This document shows, piece by piece, positions 46,411-58,229 of a DNA stretch of 64,000 nt. The number at the start of each line of letters is the position of its first letter. The stretch's first letter is position 1. The DNA is from Microbacterium sp. AK009 (GTDB lineage Bacteria; Actinomycetota; Actinomycetes; Actinomycetales; Microbacteriaceae), in NCBI RefSeq assembly GCF_013410955.1, contig NZ_JACCCG010000002.1, forward strand, positions 248,001 to 312,000. The letters are read 5' to 3'. The notes under the pieces are model-generated. The model was not told the DNA's origin. It saw nothing but the letters and a program-made list of their open reading frames with translations, and did no database searches. A program made the position numbers and the translations under genes.

Positions 46411-49365
46411 TCAGCCGGCCTTGCGGACCGCCGACTCGCCGAGCACCTCGGCCAGGAAGGCGCCGGTGTGGCTCTCCTCGACGCGCGCGACCTGCTCGGG
46501 GGTGCCCGTGGCGATGATCTGGCCGCCCCCCGATCCACCCTCCGGCCCGAGGTCGATGACCCAGTCGGCGGACTTGATGACGTCGAGGTTGTGCTCGATC
46601 ACGATGACCGAGTTCCCCTTGTCGACCAACCCGTTCAGCACCTCGAGCAGGCGTCGCACGTCCTCGAAGTGCAGACCTGTCGTCGGCTCGTCGAGGACGT
46701 AGATGCTCCGGCCGTTCGAGCGCCGCTGCAGTTCCGTGGCGAGCTTGACGCGCTGCGCCTCACCCCCCGAGAGGGTCGTCGCCGACTGACCGAGCCGGAC
46801 GTAGCCGAGCCCGACGTCGACGAGGGTCTTCAGGTAACGGTGGATCGCCTGAATGGGTTCGAAGAACTCCGCCGCCTCGGAGATCGGCATCTCGAGGACT
46901 TCGGCGATGTTCTTCCCCTTGTAGTGCACCGAGAGGGTGTCGCGGTTGTAGCGCTTCCCGTGACAGACCTCGCAGTCGACGTACACGTCGGGGAGGAAGT
47001 TCATCTCGATCTTGATGGTGCCGTCCCCCGAGCATGCCTCGCAGCGTCCGCCCTTGACGTTGAAGCTGAACCGGCCCGGCTGATACCCCCGGGCCTTGGC
47101 TTCGAGCGTCTCGCTGAAGAGGGTGCGGATGCGGTCGAACACGCCCGTGTAGGTCGCCGGATTGGAGCGAGGCGTGCGGCCGATGGGTGCCTGGTCGACG
47201 TGGACGACCTTGTCGAGGTTGTCCAGACCCGTCACCCGCGTGTGCTTGCCCGGCACCGTGCGAGCGCCGTTGAGGCGGGACGCCAGCACCTGGTAGAGGA
47301 TGTCGTTCACCAGCGACGACTTCCCCGAGCCGCTGACACCGGTCACCGCCGTGAGCACGCCGAGGGGGAAGTCGACGGTGACGTTGCGGAGGTTGTTCGC
47401 CCGGGCGCCCACGACGCTGATCTTGCGCGAACGATCGATCCGACGTCGCTTCTTGGGCGTCGGGATCGCACGGCGACCGGACAGGTAGTCGCCCGTGATG
47501 GACTGCGGGTCGGCCAGGAGCGCGTCCAGCGGCCCGGAGTGCACCACCTCGCCGCCGTCGACCCCTGCGCGCGGACCGATGTCGACGATCCAGTCCGCGG
47601 CGTGGATCGTCTCCTCGTCGTGTTCGACGACGATGAGGGTGTTGCCGAGGTCGCGAAGCTTGATGAGCGTCTCGATCAGGCGGCGATTGTCACGCTGGTG
47701 GAGACCGATCGAGGGCTCATCGAGGACGTAGAGCACACCGGTGAGACCCGACCCGATCTGCGTCGCGAGACGGATGCGCTGCGCTTCTCCGCCTGACAGC
47801 GAGCCGGCCGAGCGACTGAGGTTGAGGTAGTTCAGCCCCACCTGGATGAGGAAGTCCAGCCGAAGCCGGATCTCGCGCAGCACCTGCGCGGCGATCTTGG
47901 CTTCGCGCGGGGTGAGCTCGAGGTCGGCGAAGAACGCGTGGGCGTCGCCCAGACTCAGCCGCGAGGCGTCGGCAATGGAATGGCCGTGCACCTGCACCGC
48001 CAGCACCTCGGGCTTCAGCCGTGCGCCGTCGCAGACCGGGCAGGGAACCTCGCGGAGGAACTCCGCCCAGCGCTGCCGCTGCGTGTCGGACTCGGCCTGC
48101 AGGTACTGGCGCTCGATATAGGGAACGACACCCTCGAAGCCGGACGAGTACCGCATCTCCCGCCCGTACCGGTTCTTCCACCGGACGGTGACCTTGTAGT
48201 TCTCGCCGCGCAGGACCGCGTCTTTGATGTCGGCCGGGAGCTTGCGCCACGGGGTGTCGAGCGAGAAGTCCAGGTCGCGCGCGAGCCCCTCCAGCAGTCG
48301 TTCGTAGTACTGGAAGAGACCCTTGCCCTGTGTCGTCCACGGGATCAGCACGCCGTCGCGGATCGAGAGGTCCTCGTCGCCGATCATGAGCTCGACATCC
48401 ACCGACATGCGGGTTCCGAGGCCCGAGCAGGCGGGACAGGCGCCGAAGGGGGCGTTGAAGGAGAAGGTGCGGGGTTCGATCTCGGTGAGCTGCAGCGGGT
48501 GCCCGTTCGGGCACGCCAGCTTCTCGGAGAAGGACTGCCATGCCTCATCGCCCTCGCGGTCGACGAAGTTGACCTGCATGACACCGCCGGCGAGCCCCAG
48601 CGCGGTCTCGACCGAGTCGGTGACTCGGGAGAGGATGTCGGGACTTGCGACCAGGCGGTCGACGACGACCGCGATGTCGTGCTTGTAGCTCTTCTTCAGC
48701 GCCGGGGCGTCGGCGAGCTGGACCATCTCGCCGTCCACGATCGCGCGCGAGTACCCCTTCGCGCTCAGCTCTTTGAAGAGGTCGACGAACTCGCCCTTCT
48801 TCTGCGAGACCACCGGCGCGACGATCTGATACCGGGTGCGTTCGGGCAGTTCCATGAGCTGATCCGCGATCTGCTGCACGGTCTGTCGTTGGATGATCTC
48901 GCCGCACTCGGGGCAGTGGGGTATGCCGATGCGGGCCCACAGCAGACGCATGTAGTCGTGGATCTCGGTGATGGTGCCCACGGTCGACCGGGGGTTGCGG
49001 TTGGTCGACTTCTGATCGATCGAGACCGCGGGGCTCAGGCCCTCGATGAAATCCACGTCGGGCCGATCGACCTGACCGAGGAACTGGCGGGCGTAGGCAC
49101 TCAGGGACTCGACGTACCGGCGCTGGCCCTCGGCGAAGATCGTATCGAAGGCGAGGCTGGACTTGCCCGAGCCCGACAGGCCGGTGAAGACGACGAGCGA
49201 GTCACGGGGGATGTCGAGGTCGACGTCCTTCAGATTGTGGACGCGGGCGCCGCGGACACTGAGCTTTCCGGATGACCCGAACGAGTGGCTTCCGCCGGAT
49301 GCGGAGCCGGTCGGAAGGTCTGCGGACACGGGAGAACCGGGCAGGGCGACGGGAACGATGGGCAC
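46411..49365 (-). CDS. uvrA: Excinuclease ABC subunit A
   Basis: UvrA is the damage-sensing ATPase of nucleotide excision repair. The 984-residue protein has two ABC-type ATPase modules (first Walker A GLSGSGKS; second GVSGSGKS near residue 680), their LSGGEAQR signatures, and zinc-binding cysteine clusters (CPECGEI, CPACSG and CEACSGDG with CEVC). The N-terminus has about 35 extra residues before the usual start. The GTG at 49365 sits exactly six bases after TACACT, a leaderless arrangement; I see no LexA-type SOS box. uvrC follows on the same strand. Confidence 0.97.
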   Translation of the reverse strand: MPIVPVALPGSPVSADLPTGSASGGSHSFGSSGKLSVRGARVHNLKDVDLDIPRDSLVVFTGLSGSGKSSLAFDTIFAEGQRRYVESLSAYARQFLGQVDRPDVDFIEGLSPAVSIDQKSTNRNPRSTVGTITEIHDYMRLLWARIGIPHCPECGEIIQRQTVQQIADQLMELPERTRYQIVAPVVSQKKGEFVDLFKELSAKGYSRAIVDGEMVQLADAPALKKSYKHDIAVVVDRLVASPDILSRVTDSVETALGLAGGVMQVNFVDREGDEAWQSFSEKLACPNGHPLQLTEIEPRTFSFNAPFGACPACSGLGTRMSVDVELMIGDEDLSIRDGVLIPWTTQGKGLFQYYERLLEGLARDLDFSLDTPWRKLPADIKDAVLRGENYKVTVRWKNRYGREMRYSSGFEGVVPYIERQYLQAESDTQRQRWAEFLREVPCPVCDGARLKPEVLAVQVHGHSIADASRLSLGDAHAFFADLELTPREAKIAAQVLREIRLRLDFLIQVGLNYLNLSRSAGSLSGGEAQRIRLATQIGSGLTGVLYVLDEPSIGLHQRDNRRLIETLIKLRDLGNTLIVVEHDEETIHAADWIVDIGPRAGVDGGEVVHSGPLDALLADPQSITGDYLSGRRAIPTPKKRRRIDRSRKISVVGARANNLRNVTVDFPLGVLTAVTGVSGSGKSSLVNDILYQVLASRLNGARTVPGKHTRVTGLDNLDKVVHVDQAPIGRTPRSNPATYTGVFDRIRTLFSETLEAKARGYQPGRFSFNVKGGRCEACSGDGTIKIEMNFLPDVYVDCEVCHGKRYNRDTLSVHYKGKNIAEVLEMPISEAAEFFEPIQAIHRYLKTLVDVGLGYVRLGQSATTLSGGEAQRVKLATELQRRSNGRSIYVLDEPTTGLHFEDVRRLLEVLNGLVDKGNSVIVIEHNLDVIKSADWVIDLGPEGGSGGGQIIATGTPEQVARVEESHTGAFLAEVLGESAVRKAG

Positions 49366-49371
49366 CCGTCA

Positions 49372-49377
49372 AGTGTA
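49372..49377 (-). promoter_or_regulatory. Probable -10 of a leaderless promoter for uvrA
   Basis: TACACT on the minus strand, exactly six bases before the GTG at 49365. Confidence 0.55.
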
Positions 49378-49438
49378 GGTGGGGCCTCCGACACGGGGTC
49401 CGGCGTTCGCGTGGAGCGAGAACCGGCGGACGTTCCCG

Positions 49439-49868
49439 TCAGCCGATCGTCACCCGCCCCGCCGGGTCGAGCCGCCATCCGGGATTGTGTGCGACCTCCC
49501 ACGGATGACCGTCGGGGTCGACGAACACACCGGAGTAGCCACCCCACGGTGTCGCTCCGGCCCGGCGCGCGATCCGGGCTCCGGCGTCCGCGGCGGCTGC
49601 GAGGATGCTGTCGACCTCGGCCGGGGAGGTGACATCGTGCGCCAGGGTCACCCCGCCCCATCCGCCGGGGTCGTCGACGCCCGAGTCTTCGGCGAGCTCG
49701 GCCCTCCCCCACAGCGCCAACACGAAACCGTCGAGCGGGAAGAAGGCGACGACGCCGTCGATCGACTTCTCGTGCGGCGTCCACCCCAGTGCGCCGTAGA
49801 ACGCCAGCGCACGATCGAGGTCGCCCACGCCCAGGGTGATGAGGCTGATCCGCTGCGCCATCGACGGG

Positions 49869-49876
<8 letters not shown>
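49439..49876 (-). CDS. VOC-superfamily (glyoxalase-fold) protein
   Basis: A 145-residue protein with one beta-alpha-beta-beta-beta repeat pair: [23 protein letters not shown] at the start and [19 protein letters not shown] at the end. The position where metal-dependent members have a first histidine is threonine or leucine here, so metal binding is doubtful. The superfamily covers lyases, dioxygenases, bleomycin-binding proteins and many unknowns. Its ATG (49876) overlaps the uvrB stop by eight bases, so it is probably translated with uvrB. That suggests, but does not show, a link with DNA damage. An alternative start is ATG 49861. Confidence 0.82.
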
Positions 49877-51947
<2,071 letters not shown>

Positions 51948-51953
51948 TGTTCC

Positions 51954-51959
51954 AGGGTA
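51954..51959 (-). promoter_or_regulatory. Probable -10 of a leaderless promoter for uvrB
   Basis: TACCCT on the minus strand, exactly six bases before the GTG at 51947. Confidence 0.55.
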
Positions 51960-51984
51960 GGCGCGCCCTCCGACATCCGGCTCG

Positions 51985-52593
51985 TCAGCCGAATCCGCCG
52001 CCGAATCCCCCCGCGTCCATCCCGCCCACGCCGCCGCCGTCGCCGAATCCCCCGCCCCCGAACGCCCCGTCGCCGCCGTACCCCGCGGCGTCGACGGACG
52101 CCGCCATCGGATCGACGGTGTCGACGAGCCATCCGGGCTGCTCGGCGAGCATGAGCGATCCTGCGCCGACGGTGAAGTAGGCCGTGACCGCCTGCGTCAG
52201 GAGGAACTGCTGCGCGATGACGGTCATCACCCCGGCGCTCATCATGATCGACCGGGGGTCGACCGCCTCCCGCGGGTCACCCGCGTCGAGCGTCATCCGA
52301 CCGTCCGCGCGCTCACGCCGGTACTGCTCGGCACGACGGACGAGCTTCGCGAGAAGACCCGGCTCGGCCTCGGCATCCCCTCGCTCCTCGTCGTTCATGA
52401 ACGGCCGGAGCTCGGCGAGCATCTCCTGTCGGCGCTCGAGAGGCAGATCGCGGAACGCCGCGGCGTGCGCGCTCTCGATGACCGATGCCGGCAGCGTGTT
52501 CAGCAGGTACACGTACCGTGAGATCTGCTCCTCCTCGGTGACCGCGCGGTACGGAGCCTTCCGCCGCCGACGGAATCTCGAGAGCACACCCAT
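51985..52593 (-). CDS. Hypothetical protein with a glycine-rich C-terminal tail
   Basis: I do not recognise a characterised family. The 202-residue protein begins with a basic patch (RFRRRRK), followed by a helical domain (about 20-100: [48 protein letters not shown] in order). A hydrophobic stretch, [23 protein letters not shown], lies near 118-140. The last 40 residues are almost only Gly, Asp, Phe and Ala in GGxGFGG-type repeats. The tail looks like a flexible or phase-separating segment; the middle could anchor it to the membrane. ATG 52593 has AGGAGG upstream and a TACCCT -10 (52625-52620). I believe relatives occur in other Microbacteriaceae; this needs a search. Confidence 0.7.
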   Translation of the reverse strand: MGVLSRFRRRRKAPYRAVTEEEQISRYVYLLNTLPASVIESAHAAAFRDLPLERRQEMLAELRPFMNDEERGDAEAEPGLLAKLVRRAEQYRRERADGRMTLDAGDPREAVDPRSIMMSAGVMTVIAQQFLLTQAVTAYFTVGAGSLMLAEQPGWLVDTVDPMAASVDAAGYGGDGAFGGGGFGDGGGVGGMDAGGFGGGFG

Positions 52594-52619
52594 GTCGGCT
52601 CCTCCTGGTCGATAGCGAC

Positions 52620-52625
52620 AGGGTA
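52620..52625 (-). promoter_or_regulatory. Probable -10 for the glycine-rich hypothetical gene
   Basis: TACCCT on the minus strand, 26 bases before the ATG at 52593. The leader carries AGGAGG, so this is a leadered message. Confidence 0.4.
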
Positions 52626-52633
52626 CGCCGTGC

Positions 52634-53260
52634 TCAGCGGCGGGCGGCCTTTTTCTCGGCGATCAGTCGGGGCAGCTCCTGCCAGAGCCGGTCGACCTGG
52701 GAGAGCGTGTCGGCCAGCGGCACCGCGGTGTCGACGACGACGTCGGCGAGGGCGAGCCGCTCGTCATCGGTCACCTGCGCGGCGATGCGGGCGGTGGCCT
52801 CCTGCTCGGTGAAGCCCCGGAGCTCGATCAGCCGTCGCCGTCGGGTCTCGGCGGGGGCATGGGCGACCACGATGAGGTCCCACGGATCGTCGGCCCGCGC
52901 CTCCGCGAGCAGCGGCACGTCGTAGACGACGACCGCCGCGGGGTCCGCCGTGACGGCCTCGGCGAAGCGTCGGGCCGACTCCTCGCGAACCGCCGGATGC
53001 ACGATGGCGTTCATGCGTTCGACCGCCGCGGCATCGCCGAAGGTGCGGCCGGCCAGGGCGGCCCGATCCAGCGATCCGTCCTCGCGGAGGATGTCGCCGC
53101 CGAAGTCATCGGCGAGCGCTGCGAGGACCGGCGAGCCCGGTCTCTGCACGTCGCGGACGATCGCGTCGGCGTCGACGACCACGGCGCCGCGGTGGGACAG
53201 ACGCCGGGAGATGGTCGACTTCCCCGAGGCGATGCCTCCGGTGAGCGCAAGCAGCGGCAT
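52634..53260 (-). CDS. coaE: Dephospho-CoA kinase
   Basis: CoaE phosphorylates dephospho-CoA in the last step of coenzyme A synthesis. The 208-residue form starts MPLLALTGGIASGKST, with the P-loop GGIASGKS, and has VVDADAIVRDVQRPGSP and VVYDVPLLAEA, the other substrate motifs. It lacks the extra GrpB-like domain fused to CoaE in some actinobacteria. The start is uncertain: ATG 53260 puts the P-loop near the N-terminus but has GGAGG directly against it; ATG 53281 would add seven residues. The neighbourhood uvrB-coaE is common in actinobacteria. Confidence 0.93.
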   Translation of the reverse strand: MPLLALTGGIASGKSTISRRLSHRGAVVVDADAIVRDVQRPGSPVLAALADDFGGDILREDGSLDRAALAGRTFGDAAAVERMNAIVHPAVREESARRFAEAVTADPAAVVVYDVPLLAEARADDPWDLIVVAHAPAETRRRRLIELRGFTEQEATARIAAQVTDDERLALADVVVDTAVPLADTLSQVDRLWQELPRLIAEKKAARR

Positions 53261-53317
53261 CCTCCGAGCATGCCACGTCATGCCACGCCAGGGTCAGGGG
53301 GCGCCGGAGGCCGGCGC

Positions 53318-53327
53318 ACTCTAGACT
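53318..53327. promoter_or_regulatory. Possible overlapping divergent -10 elements for coaE and the receiver gene
   Basis: ACTCTAGACT contains TAGAGT on the minus strand (53323-53318) and TAGACT on the plus strand (53322-53327), sharing a CTAG core. They lie 57 and 51 bases from the two start codons. Confidence 0.3.
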
Positions 53328-53378
53328 GGGTCGATCGGTCGCACCCCCGAACGCGACCGAAGCGAGCGAGGCAGCACG

Positions 53379-53750
53379 GTGCCACAGTCAGCCGTCGTGA
53401 TCGAAGATGAGGCCGACATCCGGTCGCTCATCTCCCTCGTCCTGGAGTCGGCCGGCTACGCCGTCCACGCCGCCGACAATGGCCTGGACGGTGTCGAGCT
53501 GGTGCGCCGCGTGTCGCCGGAAGTGGTCACCCTCGACGTCAGCATGCCGGGGATCGACGGTTACGAGACCGCCCGGCGCATCCGCCGGTTCAGCGCCACC
53601 CACATCATCATGATCACGGCCTTCGTGCAGGAATCCGACGCGCAGGAGGGACTGGACGCCGGTGCCGACGAGTACCTCCGCAAACCCTTCCGCCCGCGAG
53701 AGCTGCGAGCCCGCATCGAGGCCCTCACGACGACCCGCCGTCCCGACTAG
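53379..53750 (+). CDS. Stand-alone response-regulator receiver domain (CheY-like)
   Basis: The 123-residue protein is only a receiver domain. The acidic pocket is E9, D10 and E11, the phosphoacceptor is D53 (TLDVSMPG), the switch threonine is T80 (MITAF) and the lysine is K102 (RKPF). It should therefore accept phosphate. There is no output domain, so it must act by protein contact, as CheY or Spo0F do. The start is GTG 53379 with GAGG upstream. It ends three bases before the end of the convergent degenerate-GGDEF gene, whose upstream neighbour is a histidine kinase, the obvious phosphate donor. Confidence 0.92.
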   Translation: MPQSAVVIEDEADIRSLISLVLESAGYAVHAADNGLDGVELVRRVSPEVVTLDVSMPGIDGYETARRIRRFSATHIIMITAFVQESDAQEGLDAGADEYLRKPFRPRELRARIEALTTTRRPD

Positions 53751-53753
53751 GCC

Positions 53754-54932
53754 TCAGCCGTCGGCGCTGCGCGCGACCACCACGGCCGAATCGGCGCTGG
53801 AGAATCCGCTCACGGCGCTGGCACGCGCCACCCGCAGGAGCGCTTCGGGGTCGTATCCGATCACATCGGTCAGTGCGACGCCGACGCCGACGACGGGAAG
53901 GCCGACACCGGAGAGCTGGCCGAGGGCGTCGAAACTGCCGCGATAGAGCGTCATGGCTTCCCGGCGGGCAGTGCTCGGCGAGGTCGCGGCGGTGACGAGA
54001 ACGATCCCGCCTTCGCCGTCCTCCCCCATCACCGAGAACAGGGGCGCGTGGTGACGGACCGCCTCGCGCCACACGACGATCGCCTCGCGACGCGCCTCCT
54101 CGCCGAAAGCGGTGGCGATGTGCGCCAGGTCGTCGAGTCGGACCTCGATCACCGCGAGCGACACCCCCCGGGCCAGGGCCGTGGATGTCAGGGCGTCCAG
54201 GGCGGCCGGGAACCGCTTCTCGGTGAGGATCCCGGTCACGGCGTCCTCCACTCCGGCCAGCGCACGTTGATGACGCAGCTCCGCCCGCCCCGCTCGCAGC
54301 ACGGAGGTCACGACCACCGCGACGATGATCAGGAGAACGGTCAGCATCCCCACGGCAACACTGCCGAACCAGGTCCGGAAGGCCGGGTCGTCGGGGCCGA
54401 GAAGGAGGAAGGCGACGAGACGGAGGACGAAGTAGACGGCCTCGATGGCGAACACCGCCCCGAGCACCCAGGCCGTCCGCATCCCGCCGAGGGAGCCTCG
54501 GAAGCACTCGATGCCCGCCGCCGCAGCGACGAGGACGAGAGCCCCGAACGTCCACGCCGCACCCGCCCAGTCGCCGAGGATCGGCTTCTCGAGCAGGGTA
54601 GCGACGGCGGTGACCGCCGTGAGTCCGCCGACCACGGCGATCGCTCGTCCGTTTCGGCGACCGTTGTAGAGGCGGCAGCCGATCCACATCGCGCCGGTCC
54701 CGGCGACGAACGCGGAGTTGCCTGCCACAACCGCCCAGAAGGCGGTGGGATCGGCGGCCCAGGCGAGGTAGAGCAGCGACGTCAGGATGGCGCCGAGGAA
54801 TCCGAGCGCCCAGGCCCGCCCGGCCCGGTCATCTCGGCGGAGCACGGTCTCCAGCAGGAAGACAGTGCCCGCGACGAACACGACGAGAGCGGTCATCACC
54901 GCCGCCGTGACCAGATCGAGGTCTGCGAGCAT
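53754..54932 (-). CDS. Seven-helix membrane protein with a degenerate GGDEF domain
   Basis: The 392-residue protein has about seven membrane helices (residues 8-30, 41-60, 63-85, 97-115, 122-144, 152-178, 189-212) and a cytoplasmic domain that follows the GGDEF order with worn motifs. DAVTGILTEKRF (230-241) stands for DxLTGLxNRRxF, LDDLAHIATAFG (266-277) for the DxDxFKxxND region, and MGEDGEGGIVLV (302-313) for the GG(D/E)EF loop; PEALLRVARASA matches the final helix. The loss of the signature makes cyclase activity unlikely; it may bind c-di-GMP or GTP, or be a scaffold. It overlaps the kinase stop by one base (TGATG). Confidence 0.75.
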   Translation of the reverse strand: MLADLDLVTAAVMTALVVFVAGTVFLLETVLRRDDRAGRAWALGFLGAILTSLLYLAWAADPTAFWAVVAGNSAFVAGTGAMWIGCRLYNGRRNGRAIAVVGGLTAVTAVATLLEKPILGDWAGAAWTFGALVLVAAAAGIECFRGSLGGMRTAWVLGAVFAIEAVYFVLRLVAFLLLGPDDPAFRTWFGSVAVGMLTVLLIIVAVVVTSVLRAGRAELRHQRALAGVEDAVTGILTEKRFPAALDALTSTALARGVSLAVIEVRLDDLAHIATAFGEEARREAIVVWREAVRHHAPLFSVMGEDGEGGIVLVTAATSPSTARREAMTLYRGSFDALGQLSGVGLPVVGVGVALTDVIGYDPEALLRVARASAVSGFSSADSAVVVARSADG

Positions 54933-56614
54933 CAGGCCTCCTCCGTCCCGCCGGGACGGGTTGCCGGCAGGGTCACGGTGAAGGTCGACCCCACCCCGAG
55001 CACGCTGCTGACCGTGATGTCGCCGCCGTGTCCACGCACGATGTCGCGACTGATCGCAAGGCCGAGGCCTGTGCCCGAGACCGGCGAGGAGCGCACCGCC
55101 ACACCGCGGTAGTAGCGCTGGAAGAGTGCCTCGACATCCTCCTCGGTCATGCCCACCCCGGTGTCTTCGATCACGATCGCGGTCGATCGCCCGGTGGTGG
55201 CGGATTGCAGGGACACTCGTCCGCCTTCCCGGTTGTACTTGACGGCGTTGGAGAGCAGGTTGTCGATCACCTGCGCGAGCCGACGGGGATCGACGTAGGC
55301 GTGCGCCGGCCGCAGGCGGGTCGTGTCGATCGTCACACCGCGCTCGCCGGCACGGAGAACCAGCGACTCCACCGCGGCCCGGACGACGTCGGAGACCTCC
55401 ACCACCTCCGGCTGCATGACGAGTTCGACGCGGTCGTCGGCCGCCGCCGACGCAGTCAGGACGTCGGAGACGAGTTCGAGCAGCTGCTCGGCGTTGCGGT
55501 CGGCGATCTGCAGGTTGGACCGGATGCGCGCAGGCGTCTCGGGGTCGTCGATGGCGAGCTCGATGTATCCGAGGATCGACGTCAGCGGAGTCCGCAGCTC
55601 GTGCGACACCGACGAGATCACCTCGTCGCGCGCCCGGGCTGCAAGCATCTCGATGGTGACGTCCCGGGAGACGACGACAGCACCGGCGTCGCGACCGTCG
55701 GCGTCACGCAATCGGCGCGCTGTGAAGCTCAACGCCCGCTGCGGACCGCCGGGCGTGCCGAACCACACGCGTTCGTCCTGGAAGACCGCGCCCCGGCGCG
55801 CCCTCTCGAGCGGCAGCTCATCGCGCGGGAGGGGGGTCGTGCGGTCGGCGCGGTACGCCTCGAGCTGATCGTCCCCCTCGACGTCGGCGATCACCTGCTG
55901 CAGGCGCGCGTGGGCGTCGTTGGTGACCGTGATCGCGCCGGTCTCATCGATGCGGATGATGCCGAAGTCGACGGCGTCGAGCACCTCGGTCACGATCTGC
56001 TCCTGACGCCGGGCTCGCTCGGCCGACTGCCGAAGCAGCGCTGCCTGCTTGTCCAGCAGCATCCGTTGCGCGGCCGCCCGTCGCGCGGCGAGGAAGGAGG
56101 TGATGCCGACGGCGACGAGCACCACGGGAAGGAGGACCGTGCTGAGGATCGCGGGATTCGGCGGGCCGAACGCGACGGTGATCCAGTATGTGATGCTGGC
56201 CGTGAGTACCCCGGAGATGAGTCCCACCATCCCGAACCCGGTGGCCAACCACATGACCGGGAAGATGAGCAGCAGCCCCGTCCCGAGTGCGGGAGCTGCG
56301 CCTCGGATGACGCCGACGGCGATGATGTCGGCGAGGGGGATGGCGATCAGCCACCACGACGACATCCGCTCCCACGGCACCACGAGCGCAAGCCCGGTGA
56401 GAACGAAGACCGCGATCACGCCCGCGAAGAAGGCCGCCATGCTCCCGACGAGGTCGGTGGCCAGCACCGCGATCGCGACCGCGAGCACGAGGGCGCCGAG
56501 GAGGAGCTGGGTGAGGGCGGGCGAACGCCCACGGGTGCGATCGGCCAGGACGACGTCGACCCAGCGCCGCGGCTGGACGGCCGCAGGCAGGGATGCGGTG
56601 GAGGTGACGTCCAT
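54932..56614 (-). CDS. Membrane sensor histidine kinase
   Basis: The 560-residue kinase has an N-terminal region with five or six helices (about 35-175), a short coiled segment, a PAS-like domain (about 205-320), then HisKA with the phosphoacceptor H338 in SSVSHELRTPLTSILGY. The ATPase domain has the N box DNLLSNAVKYN (451-461), the G1 box DTGVGM (484-489) and the G2 box GTGLGL (514-519), so it should be active. The signal is unknown. It starts four bases after an MFS gene, and its stop overlaps the degenerate-GGDEF gene. No full response regulator is adjacent, only a lone receiver. The ATG at 56614 has no clear ribosome binding site. Confidence 0.9.
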   Translation of the reverse strand: MDVTSTASLPAAVQPRRWVDVVLADRTRGRSPALTQLLLGALVLAVAIAVLATDLVGSMAAFFAGVIAVFVLTGLALVVPWERMSSWWLIAIPLADIIAVGVIRGAAPALGTGLLLIFPVMWLATGFGMVGLISGVLTASITYWITVAFGPPNPAILSTVLLPVVLVAVGITSFLAARRAAAQRMLLDKQAALLRQSAERARRQEQIVTEVLDAVDFGIIRIDETGAITVTNDAHARLQQVIADVEGDDQLEAYRADRTTPLPRDELPLERARRGAVFQDERVWFGTPGGPQRALSFTARRLRDADGRDAGAVVVSRDVTIEMLAARARDEVISSVSHELRTPLTSILGYIELAIDDPETPARIRSNLQIADRNAEQLLELVSDVLTASAAADDRVELVMQPEVVEVSDVVRAAVESLVLRAGERGVTIDTTRLRPAHAYVDPRRLAQVIDNLLSNAVKYNREGGRVSLQSATTGRSTAIVIEDTGVGMTEEDVEALFQRYYRGVAVRSSPVSGTGLGLAISRDIVRGHGGDITVSSVLGVGSTFTVTLPATRPGGTEEA

Positions 56615-56618
56615 GCGA

Positions 56619-58220
56619 CTACGACCGTTCCGCCGGCAGTTCGGCGTCTTCGCGCGTGTACCCTGCGACGAGCTCCTGCTCGCGGGCGAAGCCGGGGAGG
56701 AAGACCGCCACGACCGTCGCGCCGAGGACGATCGCGATCGCCCCGATGAGATAGGCGAAGAACGCGCCGTCGAGCAGCGACTGCGTCGCACCCTGTGTGA
56801 TCTCCGTGGCGTACTGCGGGTACTGCTCGGCGACCCGCAGTGCTGAGGCGTAAGAGGCCTGCAGCGCCTGCGTCACTTCGGCGCTCACCGATTGCGCCTG
56901 CGCCGACGCGGCGATCTGCCGGGCGAAGGAGGCTGCGAACCCGGCGGCGAGGACCGCGCCGAGAAGTGCCTGCATGATCGATCCGCCGAGGTCGCGCTGC
57001 AGGTCCGACGTCGCCGAGGCCATCCCGACCCGCCTCACCGGGGTGCTCTCGGTCAGCGCACGCGAGGCCGGCGTCATCGCGAACGCGGCACCGCTGCCGA
57101 TGAAGAGGAACCCGGCGCCGACGAGCACGTACGGCGTCGACTCTCCCCAGAGCAGGGTGGTGAGAAAGCCCAGCAGCACGAGCGCGTATCCGGCCAGCAT
57201 GGTCGTGCGCGACCCTCGGGCGGTGAGGAGCCGCGCCGACAGCGGTGCGCACAGGAGGAGCCCGACCGCGGCCGGCACCACCGCGAGCCCTGCGTCGAGC
57301 GTGCTGTAGCCGAGGATGTTCTGCAGGAACTGCTGCCCGACGAACATCGCCCCCATCAGGGAGCCGAAGACGATCGTGCCGCCGGTGGCCGGCACCCAGA
57401 ACATCCTGCGACGAGCGACCTTCAGCTCGTAGATCGGATGCCGCGCCGCGACCTGGCGCCAGGCGAAGAGCGCCAAGAGTGCGACCGCGGCCCCCAGCAG
57501 GATCAGTCCGAGGGCGGTCTGGCCGGGCGCGAAGACCAGGCTCACCCCGAGGACGAGCGCCGCGATCGCGAGGGTCGCGAGGATTCCGCCGAGGTGATCG
57601 ACGGGGTCGTCGGATTCTTTCACGTGCGAGGGGACGAAGACCGCGACGAGCACCAGGGCGGTCGCCGCGATGGGCGCAGCCAGCAGGAAGGCCGAGCCCC
57701 ACCACCAGATCGTCAGCAGCAGACCGGCGAGCACGGAGCCGATGACCGCAGCCGTGGCGCTGACGCCCGACCACAGCGCGATTGCCACGGTCCGCCGGGG
57801 CCCCTGGGCCCACAGCGCCGTGATCAGCGACAGCGTGGTGGGAAAGGCCATGCCCGCCGCGACCCCGGTGAAGACCCGCGCGGCGATGAGCACCTCCACC
57901 GACGGGGAGAAGGCGGAGAGGAAGCTCGCGACGACGGTGAGTGCCAGGCCGAGCATCAGCAGCTGTTTGCGTCCATAGCGGTCGGCGAGCGCCCCGAGGT
58001 ACAGCACCGACATGGCAAGCCCCAGGCCGCATCCGACGGCGACGAGGTTGAGCGCGGTCTGCGTGGCGCCGAAGGCGTCTCCGACATCGGGAAGGGCGAC
58101 GTTGGCGGCGGCGAGGTTGATGTTGCAGACCAGTGCGGCCAGGATCAGAGCGGTCAGCACGAGCGGTGCCCGGGGCGGGACGGTGTCGAGGTCGGCGTCG
58201 CCCGCGCGTGTCTGCGTCAC
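56619..58220 (-). CDS. MFS exporter, DHA2 (EmrB/QacA) type
   Basis: A 533-residue, 14-helix drug:H+ antiporter family member. Motif A is LGALADRYGRKQLL, and ARVFTGVAAGMAFPTTLSL matches helix 4 of this group. The loop between the last helices (about 440-490) is unusually rich in Ala and Gln. Typical substrates are lipophilic cations, dyes and antibiotics, but the substrate is not visible. It starts with GTG, nine bases after another MFS gene, and is followed within four bases by the kinase gene, so exporter and kinase are probably made together. Confidence 0.87.
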   Translation of the reverse strand: MTQTRAGDADLDTVPPRAPLVLTALILAALVCNINLAAANVALPDVGDAFGATQTALNLVAVGCGLGLAMSVLYLGALADRYGRKQLLMLGLALTVVASFLSAFSPSVEVLIAARVFTGVAAGMAFPTTLSLITALWAQGPRRTVAIALWSGVSATAAVIGSVLAGLLLTIWWWGSAFLLAAPIAATALVLVAVFVPSHVKESDDPVDHLGGILATLAIAALVLGVSLVFAPGQTALGLILLGAAVALLALFAWRQVAARHPIYELKVARRRMFWVPATGGTIVFGSLMGAMFVGQQFLQNILGYSTLDAGLAVVPAAVGLLLCAPLSARLLTARGSRTTMLAGYALVLLGFLTTLLWGESTPYVLVGAGFLFIGSGAAFAMTPASRALTESTPVRRVGMASATSDLQRDLGGSIMQALLGAVLAAGFAASFARQIAASAQAQSVSAEVTQALQASYASALRVAEQYPQYATEITQGATQSLLDGAFFAYLIGAIAIVLGATVVAVFLPGFAREQELVAGYTREDAELPAERS

Positions 58221-58229
58221 GCGCTCACT

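Noticed and set aside
49405..49430. Inverted GTTCGC...GCGAGAAC upstream of uvrA as an SOS box
   Set aside because: The half-sites are in the wrong orientation and imperfect compared with known LexA sites, and they lie behind the likely promoter.
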